In this document: positions 8,305-16,210 of the stretch, piece by piece
Position numbering within the stretch: position 1 is the stretch's first letter
Layout: each line of letters starts with the position of its first letter
From: Leifsonia sp. 1010
GTDB taxonomy: Bacteria; Actinomycetota; Actinomycetes; Actinomycetales; Microbacteriaceae
Direction of reading: 5' to 3'
Assembly: GCF_031455295.1 (NCBI RefSeq)
Contig: NZ_JAVDSL010000002.1
Location: 62,001 to 126,000 of the forward strand
DNA: 64,000 nt
Program-made: the position numbers and the translations under genes
Notes under the pieces: model-generated
Seen by the model: the letters and a program-made list of their open reading frames with translations, nothing else
The model's database searches: none
What the model was told of the DNA's origin: nothing

Positions 8305-9444
8305 TCAGCGCGCCCAGGTGACGCCGAGCGCCGACTTCAGCGCGTACTGCGCCGCCCCGCGGTACGGGTGCTCCTGACTCACGCGGGCGTACCGGAAGCT
8401 CAGCGGCATGGCGGCCTTCACGGGATGCCGCGCCGCTTCGGCACGCAGGTGCCCGATGAACTCCGGGCCGAGCCGAGGGGCCGCGCCGCCGACGACGATG
8501 TTCGGCACGTCGAGGGCGGCGGCGACGAGCAGGAGGGCGCGGGCGAGCACACGTGCGCCGTCCGCGATGCGCTCGCGCGCGTCCGGAGCGGCAGCCAGCG
8601 CCGCGAGGTCGAGCGCCTCCAGGTCGGTGCCGTGGGGGAGGCCCAGCAGGCTCGTCACCGAAACGATCTCCTCGAGGCAGCCGCGGTTGCCGCAGGCGCA
8701 GAGCGGCGCATCCGGCCCGAACAGCACCGGGACATGCCCGATCTCGCCCGCGCGGTGCGCGGCGCCGCTGACCACCTCCCCGTCGATGATGACGGCCGCG
8801 CCGACACCCGTGCTCAGCGAGACGAAGAGCTGGTTCGCCCCGAAGTCGTCCGACGTGATCGAGTCGGCGATCGCCTCCGCATCGGCGTCGTTGATGAGGT
8901 GGATGGGCGCGTCGACGATACCGGCCAGCTCTCGGCCGAGGTCCACGTCCGTCCATCCCAGCTGCACCGATTCACGGATCAGCGGGCCGTCGGCGATGCC
9001 CGGCACCTGCACGCCGACAGCGACGATCCGTGCCGAGGTGGATGCGACCAGCCGCCGTACGACGGAGCGCACGTCCTCGAGCGACCCCGGCGTCGCCGCG
9101 CGCTGCGTGACGGTGGCGAGCTCGTCGCCCAGCAGGTCGACGACCGCGCCGCGGACGAGTCCGGGCTGCACGAGCAGCGCGAGCAGGACGTGGTTCTCGG
9201 CCGCCACACGCAGGGTGGTGGCGCGCTTTCCTCCGGTGCTCTCCGCCAGCTGCCCTTCGATGACGAGTCCGTCGGCGATGAGCCCGGCGAGCAGGGAGGA
9301 GACGGTCGCGCTGGTGAGGCCGGTGCGGCGGGCGATGGCCGCCCGCGTCGCCGTGCCGTTCCCCGACAGCACGAGCTGCAGCGCGGTCGTGAGGTTCCGC
9401 TCGCGGACGGCGGCCTGCGTCGCCTTGCCGTGCTCCTCAGCCAC
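8305..9444 (-). CDS. ROK family transcriptional regulator
   Basis: A 379-residue classical ROK repressor. It has an N-terminal winged helix-turn-helix (about residues 15-62, RAAIARRTGLTSATVSSLL), then a ROK domain with NDADAEAIAD, GTGVGAAVI, AGEIGH and the complete zinc motif CACGNRGCLEE. The GTG at 9444 is chosen as the start because GGAGG lies five bases before it; an upstream in-frame extension has no ribosome site. The gene converges on the neighbouring ROK/GH3-like pair, so two ROK proteins face each other in this 3-kb stretch, one with and one without the metal site. The regulated genes and the ligand cannot be told from the sequence. Confidence 0.9.
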   Translation of the reverse strand: MAEEHGKATQAAVRERNLTTALQLVLSGNGTATRAAIARRTGLTSATVSSLLAGLIADGLVIEGQLAESTGGKRATTLRVAAENHVLLALLVQPGLVRGAVVDLLGDELATVTQRAATPGSLEDVRSVVRRLVASTSARIVAVGVQVPGIADGPLIRESVQLGWTDVDLGRELAGIVDAPIHLINDADAEAIADSITSDDFGANQLFVSLSTGVGAAVIIDGEVVSGAAHRAGEIGHVPVLFGPDAPLCACGNRGCLEEIVSVTSLLGLPHGTDLEALDLAALAAAPDARERIADGARVLARALLLVAAALDVPNIVVGGAAPRLGPEFIGHLRAEAARHPVKAAMPLSFRYARVSQEHPYRGAAQYALKSALGVTWAR

Positions 9445-9497
9445 TGTTCCTCCGCCGTGTCGTTGCGTCACGACACTAGCGAATCGGGGACACAAAG

Positions 9498-9536
9498 AAG
9501 GCCCCCTGATCAGCGATTCCCTGATCAGGGGGCCTT
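9498..9536 (-). terminator. Intrinsic terminator of the tRNA-fMet gene
   Basis: A perfect 16-bp inverted repeat has arms at 9498-9513 and 9521-9536 with a 7-base loop. Read on the minus strand, it lies immediately downstream of the tRNA and is followed by TTCTTTGTG. Confidence 0.9.
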
Positions 9537-9541
9537 ATCGG

Positions 9542-9615
9542 TTGCGGGGGCAGGATTTGAACCTACGACCTCTGGGTTATGAGCCCAGCGAGCTACCGAG
9601 CTGCTCCACCCCGCG
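9542..9615 (-). tRNA. Initiator tRNA-fMet (CAT)
   Basis: The minus-strand sequence folds as a cloverleaf with anticodon CAT in the loop CTCATAA. Two initiator hallmarks are visible: a C1-A72 mismatch at the end of the acceptor stem (CGCGGGG against CCCCGCA) and three consecutive G:C pairs at the bottom of the anticodon stem (GGG/CCC). The 3' CCA is not encoded: after discriminator A the genome reads CCG, so it must be added after transcription. Confidence 0.95.
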
Positions 9616-9734
9616 GCACAAGAAGAAACTCTAGCACGGGATCCGAGGGGCGTGAAATCGCGAACACCCGCCCGGGCGCGTCCGCTCGTGTGAACCGGTC
9701 GTCCTACTAGAGTCGTTCCCAGATAGGGGATGCG

Positions 9735-10817
9735 ATGACGAGTGTCGTGACGAAGTACCGGGTGGTCGTGGTCGAGGATGACCCGGATGTCGCCTTCTTC
9801 ATGAAGACCGTGCTCGAGAAGCGCGCGGACGCCGTTGCCATCGCGGTGACCGATCCGTCCATCGCCCTCGCCACGATCGCCGAGTTCGAGCCGGACCTCG
9901 TCATCACCGACATCGAGATGCCCGGCATCACCGGTCTCGACCTGCTCAAGGAGCTGCGCGCGCAGTATCCCGGGATGCCGGTCGTCGTCATGACCGCGCA
10001 CGTCTCGGTCGACTACGCCGTCTCCGCTCTCCGGGCGCAGGCGGACGAGTTCCTGAGCAAGCCGGTCGCCTCGGCGGAGCTCGTCGCGATCGTGAACCGC
10101 CTTGCCGCCGAGGGCCGCATCAAGCGGGCCGCCGCCCGTCGCCAGGTCGTCCTCGCGATCGGTGCGCACCCCGACGATGTCGAGATCGGCGTGGGCGGCA
10201 TCCTCGCCGCGCACCGCGAAGCGGGCAACGACGTCGTCATCCTCACCCTCTCGCGCGGCGCTCGCGGCGGGGACGCCGACGACCGCCAGCACGAGTCCCT
10301 CGCGTCGGCGGAACTCCTCGGCGCCCGGCTGTTCCTCGAAGACCTCGAGGACACCCACATCTCCGCGGCGGACCCGACGGTCGGCATCATCGAGCGCGTC
10401 GTCGCCGAGGTCCAGCCGGACATCGTCTACACGCACTCATCGCACGACCGTCACCAGGACCACCGGGCGGTCCACGCGGCGACGAACGTCGCCACCCGGT
10501 CCGTGCGCACGGTCTGCTGCTACCAGAGCCCGTCCGCCACCATCGACTTCCGGCCCACCCGCTTCGTACCCATCGACGGATTCACCGAGACCAAGCTGCA
10601 GCTGATCGACTGCTTCCGCTCGCAGACCGAACTGCGCGGGTACCTCGAGCCCGACTTCGTGCTCGCGACCGCCCGCTACTGGTCGCGCTTCGGCGGCGGC
10701 AAGAACTGCGAGCCGCTGGAGGTCATGCGCGACACCGCCGACATCTCGGTGCCCGCCTCCGCCATCCACAACGACGCCCGCGTCGCGGGAAACCGACTGA
10801 ACAGGACCGCTGAATGA
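9735..10817 (+). CDS. Response-regulator receiver domain fused to an LmbE/PIG-L family deacetylase
   Basis: A 360-residue two-domain protein. Residues 8-125 are a CheY-like receiver with the acidic pair EDD (14-16), phosphoacceptor Asp59 (ITDIEMPG), Thr87 and Lys109 (SKP). After a short Arg/Ala linker, residues 138-330 are an LmbE/PIG-L de-N-acetylase with zinc motif AHPDDVE (144-150) and the distal HDRHQDH (237-243). Family members remove acetyl groups from GlcNAc-linked small molecules, as in MshB and Bca enzymes. The fusion suggests that hydrolase output is switched by phosphorylation, which is an inference. The start is ATG at 9735 with GGGG upstream; a TAGAGT at 9718-9723 is a possible -10. 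It is the first gene of a coupled operon and overlaps the ATP-grasp gene by ATGA. The substrate is unknown. Confidence 0.9.
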   Translation: MTSVVTKYRVVVVEDDPDVAFFMKTVLEKRADAVAIAVTDPSIALATIAEFEPDLVITDIEMPGITGLDLLKELRAQYPGMPVVVMTAHVSVDYAVSALRAQADEFLSKPVASAELVAIVNRLAAEGRIKRAAARRQVVLAIGAHPDDVEIGVGGILAAHREAGNDVVILTLSRGARGGDADDRQHESLASAELLGARLFLEDLEDTHISAADPTVGIIERVVAEVQPDIVYTHSSHDRHQDHRAVHAATNVATRSVRTVCCYQSPSATIDFRPTRFVPIDGFTETKLQLIDCFRSQTELRGYLEPDFVLATARYWSRFGGGKNCEPLEVMRDTADISVPASAIHNDARVAGNRLNRTAE

Positions 10818-11827
10818 CCGACTCCACCCGTACCCGCGTCCTGGTGACGGGCGCCGGCGGCCCCGCGGGCGTCGCGGTGATCCGCTCGCTGCTGGCCCGG
10901 GACGATGTCGAGGTGTACGCCGCCGACATGGACGGGTGGGCCAGCGGCCTCTACCTCGTGGGGGAGGGCTGCAGGCGGATCGTGCCGCCCGGACGGTCGG
11001 ACGGCTTCGTCGATGCGCTCATCGCCATGAGCCGGGAGGACGGGATCGACGTCCTGTTCTCGACGGTCGACGTCGAGCTGCCGGGTCTCGCCGCGCGCCG
11101 CGACGAGCTCGAAGCGGTCGGAACGAAGCTGGCGGCCCCCTCGCGCGACACCCTGGTCACCTGCCTCGACAAGTTCGCCCTCATCCAGCGCGTCGGCGAC
11201 CAGGCGCGCGTGCCCGTCACGCGGCTGCTGAACCCGCAGGGCGTCGGTGCTGATTGGACGTTCCCGGTCATCATCAAGCCGCGCAGCGGCGCCGGATCGC
11301 GCGGCGTCCGCCTCATCACGGATCGCGGCACCCTGGAGGCGCTCGGCACCGACGAGAGCATCATCATCCAGGAGAACCTGCCCGGCGAGGAGTTCTCGGT
11401 CGACGTCCTCGCGGGGCTCGACGGCAACGTCATCGCGGCCGTCCCGCGCTCCAGGGAGCGCGTCGACTCGGGCGTCTCGATCGCCGGCCGGACGGTGCGG
11501 CGGGCGGAGCTCTCCGACACCGCCGCGGCGGTGGCCCGCGCGATCGGCCTCACCGGCGTCGCGAACGTGCAGCTGCGGTACAGCACCGACGGCACGCCGG
11601 CACTGCTCGAGGTGAACCCGCGCTTCCCCGGCGCCATGCCGTTGACCATCGCGGCCGGCGTCGACATGCCGTCCCTCCTGCTCGACCTGGTCCTCGGCCG
11701 GCCGGTTCCGTCGGCCGTCGACTTCGAGGAGCTCGCCAACGTCCGGTTCCTGGAGGACGTCTTCCTGTCACCCGCCGACGTGCTCGTCTCCGAGAACGCG
11801 GCGCACGCGGAGGGTCCGGAGGAGTGA
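10814..11827 (+). CDS. ATP-grasp domain ligase, carbamoyl-phosphate-synthase-like
   Basis: A 337-residue ATP-grasp protein. The N-terminus has a Rossmann-like start (VLVTGAGGPAGVAVIRSLL). The ATP-grasp core follows with FPVIIKPRSGAGSRGV (about residues 150-166), the hinge glutamate in IIIQENLPGEEFSVD, and the metal-binding end LLEVNPRFPGAMP (about 262-274). These proteins join a carboxylate to an amine or other nucleophile through an acyl-phosphate. It overlaps the receiver-deacetylase gene by four bases and the PHP gene by GTGA, so it is part of one translationally coupled unit. In this context it could ligate an amino or carboxylic group to the amine exposed by the deacetylase; that pathway is an inference. 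Confidence 0.88.
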   Translation: MTDSTRTRVLVTGAGGPAGVAVIRSLLARDDVEVYAADMDGWASGLYLVGEGCRRIVPPGRSDGFVDALIAMSREDGIDVLFSTVDVELPGLAARRDELEAVGTKLAAPSRDTLVTCLDKFALIQRVGDQARVPVTRLLNPQGVGADWTFPVIIKPRSGAGSRGVRLITDRGTLEALGTDESIIIQENLPGEEFSVDVLAGLDGNVIAAVPRSRERVDSGVSIAGRTVRRAELSDTAAAVARAIGLTGVANVQLRYSTDGTPALLEVNPRFPGAMPLTIAAGVDMPSLLLDLVLGRPVPSAVDFEELANVRFLEDVFLSPADVLVSENAAHAEGPEE

Positions 11828-12627
11828 GCGGGACGGAGGCCGGCCGGCTGCCCGCGCTGCTGCACGGCGACTTCCACGTCCACTCGACGTTCTCCGACGA
11901 CGCACGGAGCACTCTGGCGGAGAACATCGCGGCGGCGTCCGCGGTCGGCCTCCGGACGATCCGCCTCACCGATCACGTGCGCGCGTCGACCACCTGGGTC
12001 CCCGAGTTCCTCACCGCCGTCGCGGCGGAGCGCGTACCCGACGGACTGACCGTGCTCACCGGTGTGGAGGCGAAGCTGCTGGATGCGTCAGGCGCCGTCG
12101 ACACACCGCCCGGCCTGGTCGTCGGTCCCGGTGGGGTGGATGCCGTCGTCATCGGCGATCACCAGTTCCCCGGAACGGACGGGCCGTGGTCGCCCACGGC
12201 CACGCGCGAACGGCTCGACGCCGGCCTGTCGGTCGACGACGCGCTCGACCTGTTCGTCGAGGGCAGCATCCGGGCGATGGAGCGCACGCCGCACGCGCAG
12301 CTGGCGCACTGGTTCTCCATCCTGCCGAAGGTCGGGCTCGACGAGACCCAGCTCGGCGCGGAGCGGCTCGCCGCCTGGGCGCAGGCCGCCGCGGCGACCG
12401 GGACCATCGTCGAGGTCAACGAGAAGTGGAACTGCCCCGGCCCGGACGCCATCGCGGCGCTGCTCGATGCCGGGGCGCGTATCGTCGCCTCGACAGACAG
12501 CCACGTCGCCGCCGACGTCGGGCGCTACGACCGCGTCCGGCAGCTGCTGGACGCGGCCGCCTCCCGGGTCGCGGGAGAAAGGGTGACCGTGGGAACCGAG
12601 ACAGGGGAGAGGGAGGACGCACGGTGA
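11824..12627 (+). CDS. PHP domain phosphoesterase-like protein
   Basis: A 267-residue protein with PHP-domain motifs. The first is HGDFHVHSTFSDDA, with metal ligands His18 and His20, followed by RLTDHVR, then the late TDSHVAADVG containing Asp and His. PHP enzymes use two or three metals to hydrolyse phosphate esters, for example histidinol phosphate. The GTG start at 11824 overlaps the preceding stop (GTGA); a much longer in-frame extension upstream is antisense to coding logic of the ATP-grasp gene and has no support. It also overlaps the next small gene by GTGA. Its presence beside a deacetylase and a ligase suggests a biosynthetic or degradative role for a phosphorylated metabolite, which is inferred. 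Confidence 0.87.
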   Translation: MSGTEAGRLPALLHGDFHVHSTFSDDARSTLAENIAAASAVGLRTIRLTDHVRASTTWVPEFLTAVAAERVPDGLTVLTGVEAKLLDASGAVDTPPGLVVGPGGVDAVVIGDHQFPGTDGPWSPTATRERLDAGLSVDDALDLFVEGSIRAMERTPHAQLAHWFSILPKVGLDETQLGAERLAAWAQAAAATGTIVEVNEKWNCPGPDAIAALLDAGARIVASTDSHVAADVGRYDRVRQLLDAAASRVAGERVTVGTETGEREDAR

Positions 12628-12818
12628 GCCCAGCCCGACACTCGTCCGGAGAGCCGGCAGCGAACCCGGCCGAACCCTCCGCCGAGCTCCGCGAGCGCAT
12701 CCAGAACGAGCTGGACCGCGACCGCCGCTGGGAGTTCCGGCTCCCGCTGTACGCCGGCGTCGCGCTGCTGATCTGCGCCGCGATCGTCGTCGTCCGGACG
12801 GTGTTCCTCCATGTCTGA
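12624..12818 (+). CDS. Single-pass membrane microprotein of the signalling operon
   Basis: A 64-residue protein starting at GTG 12624 (GTGA overlap with the PHP gene) and ending eight bases inside the next receiver gene. Residues 1-40 are polar and helical (SAELRERIQNELDRDRRWEF), followed by one transmembrane helix (LPLYAGVALLICAAIVVVRTVF) split here as YAGVALLICAAIVVV and a very short tail. The overlaps at both ends and consistent codon use argue it is real. It could anchor or tether one of the soluble partners to the membrane near the histidine kinase; no family is recognised. Confidence 0.75.
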   Translation: MSPARHSSGEPAANPAEPSAELRERIQNELDRDRRWEFRLPLYAGVALLICAAIVVVRTVFLHV

Positions 12819-13200
12819 GCGCAAACGCGTCGTGATCGCCGACGACGATGACGACATCCGGGGCCTGATGACCATCGCCGCGAACCGCGCGGGCGTGGAC
12901 ATCGTCGCGGCCGTCGACAACGGCTCGGCGGCCCTCGCCGCCGTGCAGGCGGGCGGCATCGACCTCGCCGTCCTCGACATCTCGATGCCCGGACTGAACG
13001 GCGTGGAGGTGGCCGAGGCGATCCGGGCGGATGACCTCACGCGATCGACACTCATCCTGATGGTGTCGGCGTCGGTCCAGCTGCTCACCGACCACGGCGT
13101 CGTCGCCGACCGGTCGGACAGTTTCATCGTCAAGCCGTTCAGCCCGCGTGTGCTGTCGACCCGCATCCGCGAGATGCTCGAACTGGGGGAGCCCTCATGA
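12811..13200 (+). CDS. Receiver-only response regulator
   Basis: A 129-residue single-domain CheY-like protein. The acidic pocket DDDDD is at residues 11-15, phosphoacceptor Asp56 lies in LAVLDISMPG, serines at 85-87 (MVSAS) fill the Thr/Ser switch position, and Lys107 lies in IVKPF. No output domain follows. The ATG at 12811 lies inside the previous gene and the stop overlaps the kinase start (ATGA). Receiver-only proteins usually act as phosphate shuttles or bind partner proteins. Here it may link the adjacent kinase to the receiver-deacetylase in a phosphorelay, or compete with it for phosphate (inference). Confidence 0.92.
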   Translation: MSERKRVVIADDDDDIRGLMTIAANRAGVDIVAAVDNGSAALAAVQAGGIDLAVLDISMPGLNGVEVAEAIRADDLTRSTLILMVSASVQLLTDHGVVADRSDSFIVKPFSPRVLSTRIREMLELGEPS

Positions 13201-14975
13201 CCCTCGACCGCTGGCTCAGCCGCATCCCGCTGGACTCGCCCTCGGCGTTCATGAAGCAGGTGCCGACGATCGTCGGCTTCGCGATCGCCGCGTCGATCGC
13301 CGCGCTGCCGAACGGCGTGCCCATCACCAACGCGCCGCTGTTCCTGGCCGGCATCGCGCTGGTGGCCGTCGCGACCGTGTTCTCCCTCATCATCCCGTGG
13401 CGGCATCTGAATCCGGAGTGGGCGGTCGTCATCCCGGTGCTTTCGCTGCTCGCCGTCGGGCTGCTGCGGCTCGGGACGGGGTCCGCCGCCTCGCCGTTCG
13501 CGGTGCTCACCCTGCTGCCCTTCGTCTGGATCGCCTCCGAGGCCGGGCGCATCAACATCCTCATCGCGGCGCTCACCACCTTCGTCGTACTGCTCGCACC
13601 GCTCGTCGTCGACGGCGTCGGCCACACCGCAGGAGACATCGTCCGCGCCTTCTTCTCGCCGGTGATCTACCTCATCGTCGCGATCGTGATCAACGAGATC
13701 GCGCACAGGATGCGCGTGCAGCTCGCCGCGGCCCGTGCGGCGGGGGAGCAGCAGCAGCAGCTCCTGGCCCAGGCCGTGCAGGCGCAGGACGAGCTGGTGC
13801 TCAACGAGGCGCGGCTGAAGACCGCGAATCGTCTCATCCAGAGCATCTGGAACGCCGTCACCGAGCAGTCCGTCATCGGCACCGACCTCGACGGTCTCAT
13901 CGACGTCTGGAACCCCGGCGCCGAGAAGATGCTCGGCCTGACCGAGAAGCAGGTGCTCGACGGCAAGCACCACATCATCGACTTCCACCTCCAGTCGGAG
14001 CTCGCCGAGCGGCTTCAGGACATGGATGCGCGCTTCACCACCGTCGCCACCACCGACGAGTTCTCGGCGCTGGTGGACACCGTCCGCGCCGGGTCCGCCG
14101 ACGTGCGCGACTGGACGTACGTGCGGCCCGACGGCAAGCGCGTCGTCGTGCAGGTCGCGGCGACGCCGCGCATCGACGAGAACGGCCACCGGGTCGGCTT
14201 CATCTTCGTCGCGACCGACATGACCGAGGCCCGCGAGTTCGCCCGGCTCAAGGACGAGTTCGTCGGGCTCATCTCGCACGAGCTGCGGACGCCGCTCAGT
14301 TCGATCCTCGGCTACCTGGAGCTGCTCCGGGACGACGACGAGGATCCGCTGTCGGAGGAGCAGCTGCAGTACCTGGCGGTCGCTGAGCGCAACGCGCACC
14401 GCCTGCTCCGCCTGGTCGGCGACCTGCTGTTCACCGCGCAGGTGGAGTCGGGGCGCTTCCCCCTCGACATCAAGGACGTCGGGTTGAACACCGTCGTCGC
14501 GGCCTCCGTCGAGTCCGCCCGTCCCGTCGCCGCGAATGCGGGCGTGACGCTCGTCGCCGAGGTGCCGGACCACACGGTGGAGGTGCGCGGCGACACGCTC
14601 CGCCTGGGCCAGGCCGTCGACAACCTGGTGTCGAACGCGCTCAAGTTCACGCCGTCCGGCGGCACCGTCACGGTGGCGCTGCGCCAGGAGGCAGGCGAAG
14701 CGGTGATCGCCGTCAGGGACACCGGCATCGGCATCCCTGCCGTGGAGCTGAGCCAGCTGTCACAGCGCTTCTTCCGGGCGTCGACGGCGACCCGCAACGC
14801 GGTCCCGGGCGTCGGGCTGGGGCTCACCATCACCAAAGCGATCGTGACCGCCCACGGCGGCCGCCTCGACATCGCCAGCGAAGAGGGCGTCGGCACGTCG
14901 ATCAGCATCGTCCTGCCGGTGGAGACGCCCAGACCCGTGACCGAGGCCATCCCGCGCGTGGAGGTGGCGCCGTGA
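13197..14975 (+). CDS. Membrane PAS-domain sensor histidine kinase
   Basis: A 592-residue protein. The N-terminus has about six hydrophobic segments between residues 22 and 168. A coiled linker (GEQQQQLLAQAVQAQDELVL) spans about 183-210, and a PAS domain about 212-345 (IGTDLDGLIDVWNPGAEKMLG). The dimerisation box carries phospho-accepting His361 in ISHELRTPLSS. The ATPase domain shows the N box NLVSNALKFTPSGG, DTGIGIP and GVGLGLTI, so all catalytic boxes are intact. It overlaps the receiver gene upstream and the nitrilase gene downstream by four bases each. The kinase, the receiver-only protein and the receiver-deacetylase form a plausible phospho-signalling set. The membrane part resembles no extracellular ligand domain, so the stimulus is likely sensed in the membrane or by the PAS domain. 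Confidence 0.92.
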   Translation: MTLDRWLSRIPLDSPSAFMKQVPTIVGFAIAASIAALPNGVPITNAPLFLAGIALVAVATVFSLIIPWRHLNPEWAVVIPVLSLLAVGLLRLGTGSAASPFAVLTLLPFVWIASEAGRINILIAALTTFVVLLAPLVVDGVGHTAGDIVRAFFSPVIYLIVAIVINEIAHRMRVQLAAARAAGEQQQQLLAQAVQAQDELVLNEARLKTANRLIQSIWNAVTEQSVIGTDLDGLIDVWNPGAEKMLGLTEKQVLDGKHHIIDFHLQSELAERLQDMDARFTTVATTDEFSALVDTVRAGSADVRDWTYVRPDGKRVVVQVAATPRIDENGHRVGFIFVATDMTEAREFARLKDEFVGLISHELRTPLSSILGYLELLRDDDEDPLSEEQLQYLAVAERNAHRLLRLVGDLLFTAQVESGRFPLDIKDVGLNTVVAASVESARPVAANAGVTLVAEVPDHTVEVRGDTLRLGQAVDNLVSNALKFTPSGGTVTVALRQEAGEAVIAVRDTGIGIPAVELSQLSQRFFRASTATRNAVPGVGLGLTITKAIVTAHGGRLDIASEEGVGTSISIVLPVETPRPVTEAIPRVEVAP

Positions 14976-15808
14976 GCGACCGGCCGGCCGAGCTCACCAT
15001 CGACGACCGCACCGTCGCGGTCGCTGTCGCCCAGTTCGCGCCGGGCGACGACCGCGTGCACAACCGGGATGTGGTCGCCGGCCTGATCGCGGTCGCCGCC
15101 TCCCGCGGTGCCCGCCTCGTGATCCTGCCCGAGTACTCGTCGTACTTCACCGATCCCCTCGGGCCGTCGTTCGCCAGGAACGCCGAGCCGCTCGACGGCG
15201 ACTTCGTCGGAGCGCTCTCCGCCGCCGCCCGCGAGCACGGGCTGTTCGTGGTGGCCGGCCTCGTCGAGCGCACCGATCAGGCGCACAAGTTCTCGAACAC
15301 GCTCGTCGCGGTGGGGCCGGAGGGCGACGTGCTCGCGACCTACCGCAAGCAGCACCTCTACGACGCGTTCGGGGCGACGGAGTCGGAGTGGGTCGTCCCC
15401 GGCGACCTGGACGAACCGCAGACCTTCGAGGTGGACGGCGTGACCGTCGGCCTGCAGACCTGCTACGACCTGCGCTTCCCGGAAGTGACGCGCCGCCTCG
15501 CCGACGCGGGTGCGCTGCTGGTGGCGGTTCCCGCCGAGTGGGTGCGCGGACCGCTGAAGGAGTTCCACTGGTCGACGCTCCTCGCGGCCCGCGCCATCGA
15601 GAACACCGTCTACGTCGCCGCGGCCGACCATCCGCCGTCGATCGGGGTCGGCGCGAGCGCGATCCTCGATCCGATGGGGGTCACGTTGGCGGGGCTCGCC
15701 GACACGACCGGTGTCGCCGTCGCCGACGTGTCCACCGCTCGAGCGCGCGAGGTGCGGGAGCGCAATCCTGCTCTCGCCCTCCGGCGCTATCGGGTGAGTC
15801 CGCTCTGA
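14972..15808 (+). CDS. Carbon-nitrogen hydrolase (nitrilase superfamily amidase)
   Basis: A 278-residue nitrilase-superfamily protein with the Glu-Lys-Cys triad: Glu54 in LPEYSS, Lys126 in YRKQHLYD, and nucleophile Cys164 in QTCYDLRFPE. The YDLRFPE context is that of omega-amidase / deaminated glutathione amidase type branches (Nit2/YafV-like). Such enzymes hydrolyse small amides. The GTG start at 14972 overlaps the kinase stop (GTGA) and the stop overlaps the next ATG, so it belongs to the same transcript. Whether it acts in the deacetylase/ligase pathway or is simply co-transcribed cannot be told. Confidence 0.9.
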   Translation: MSDRPAELTIDDRTVAVAVAQFAPGDDRVHNRDVVAGLIAVAASRGARLVILPEYSSYFTDPLGPSFARNAEPLDGDFVGALSAAAREHGLFVVAGLVERTDQAHKFSNTLVAVGPEGDVLATYRKQHLYDAFGATESEWVVPGDLDEPQTFEVDGVTVGLQTCYDLRFPEVTRRLADAGALLVAVPAEWVRGPLKEFHWSTLLAARAIENTVYVAAADHPPSIGVGASAILDPMGVTLAGLADTTGVAVADVSTARAREVRERNPALALRRYRVSPL

Positions 15809-16188
15809 TGGCGACGACGCACGACTTCTTCCTCACCGGCGACCACGAGCAGGGCCGCAGGATCGTCCTCGACGCCCTGCGTGGGCAGGGTTTCGCGGTG
15901 ATGCCCGCGCCGAACGGCGCGTTCACCGTGCAGCGGGGGAGCACCGCCATGACGGTGCTCTTCGGCGGGCTCGCCGGGTCGCAGCTGCGGATCACGTTCC
16001 TGCTGCGGTTCCAGGTCGATCAGCAGGGGCGCCTGGTCGCCCGGCTGTCGCGCGACCAGGTGGGCGCCGCGGTGAGCGGCGGAGCGATCGGCGCGTCCAA
16101 GGCCAAGGCCGTGTTCGAGCAGTGCGTCGCCGACATCGGCGGCCGGTTGCGCGCAGCGCAGCTGTTCGCCGGCGAGGTCCGGCAGTGA
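15808..16188 (+). CDS. Conserved hypothetical protein
   Basis: A 126-residue protein starting at ATG 15808, overlapping the nitrilase stop by one base. It begins MATTHDFFLTGDHEQGRRIV and shows an alternating alpha/beta pattern with VQRGSTAMTVLFGGLAGSQLRITFLLRF, followed by a C-terminal helix with the motif AKAVFEQCVADIG. It has no transmembrane segment or signal. It may be a small ligand-binding domain, but no family was recognised. It is the last gene of the operon that starts at 9735. Confidence 0.75.
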   Translation: MATTHDFFLTGDHEQGRRIVLDALRGQGFAVMPAPNGAFTVQRGSTAMTVLFGGLAGSQLRITFLLRFQVDQQGRLVARLSRDQVGAAVSGGAIGASKAKAVFEQCVADIGGRLRAAQLFAGEVRQ

Positions 16189-16210
16189 CCGTTCGCTCGC
16201 CCGTGGTCGC

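Noticed and set aside
9730-9738. Two-codon open frame ATG-CGA-TGA overlapping the receiver-deacetylase start
   Set aside because: Such minimal frames arise easily by chance. No ribosome site is dedicated to it.
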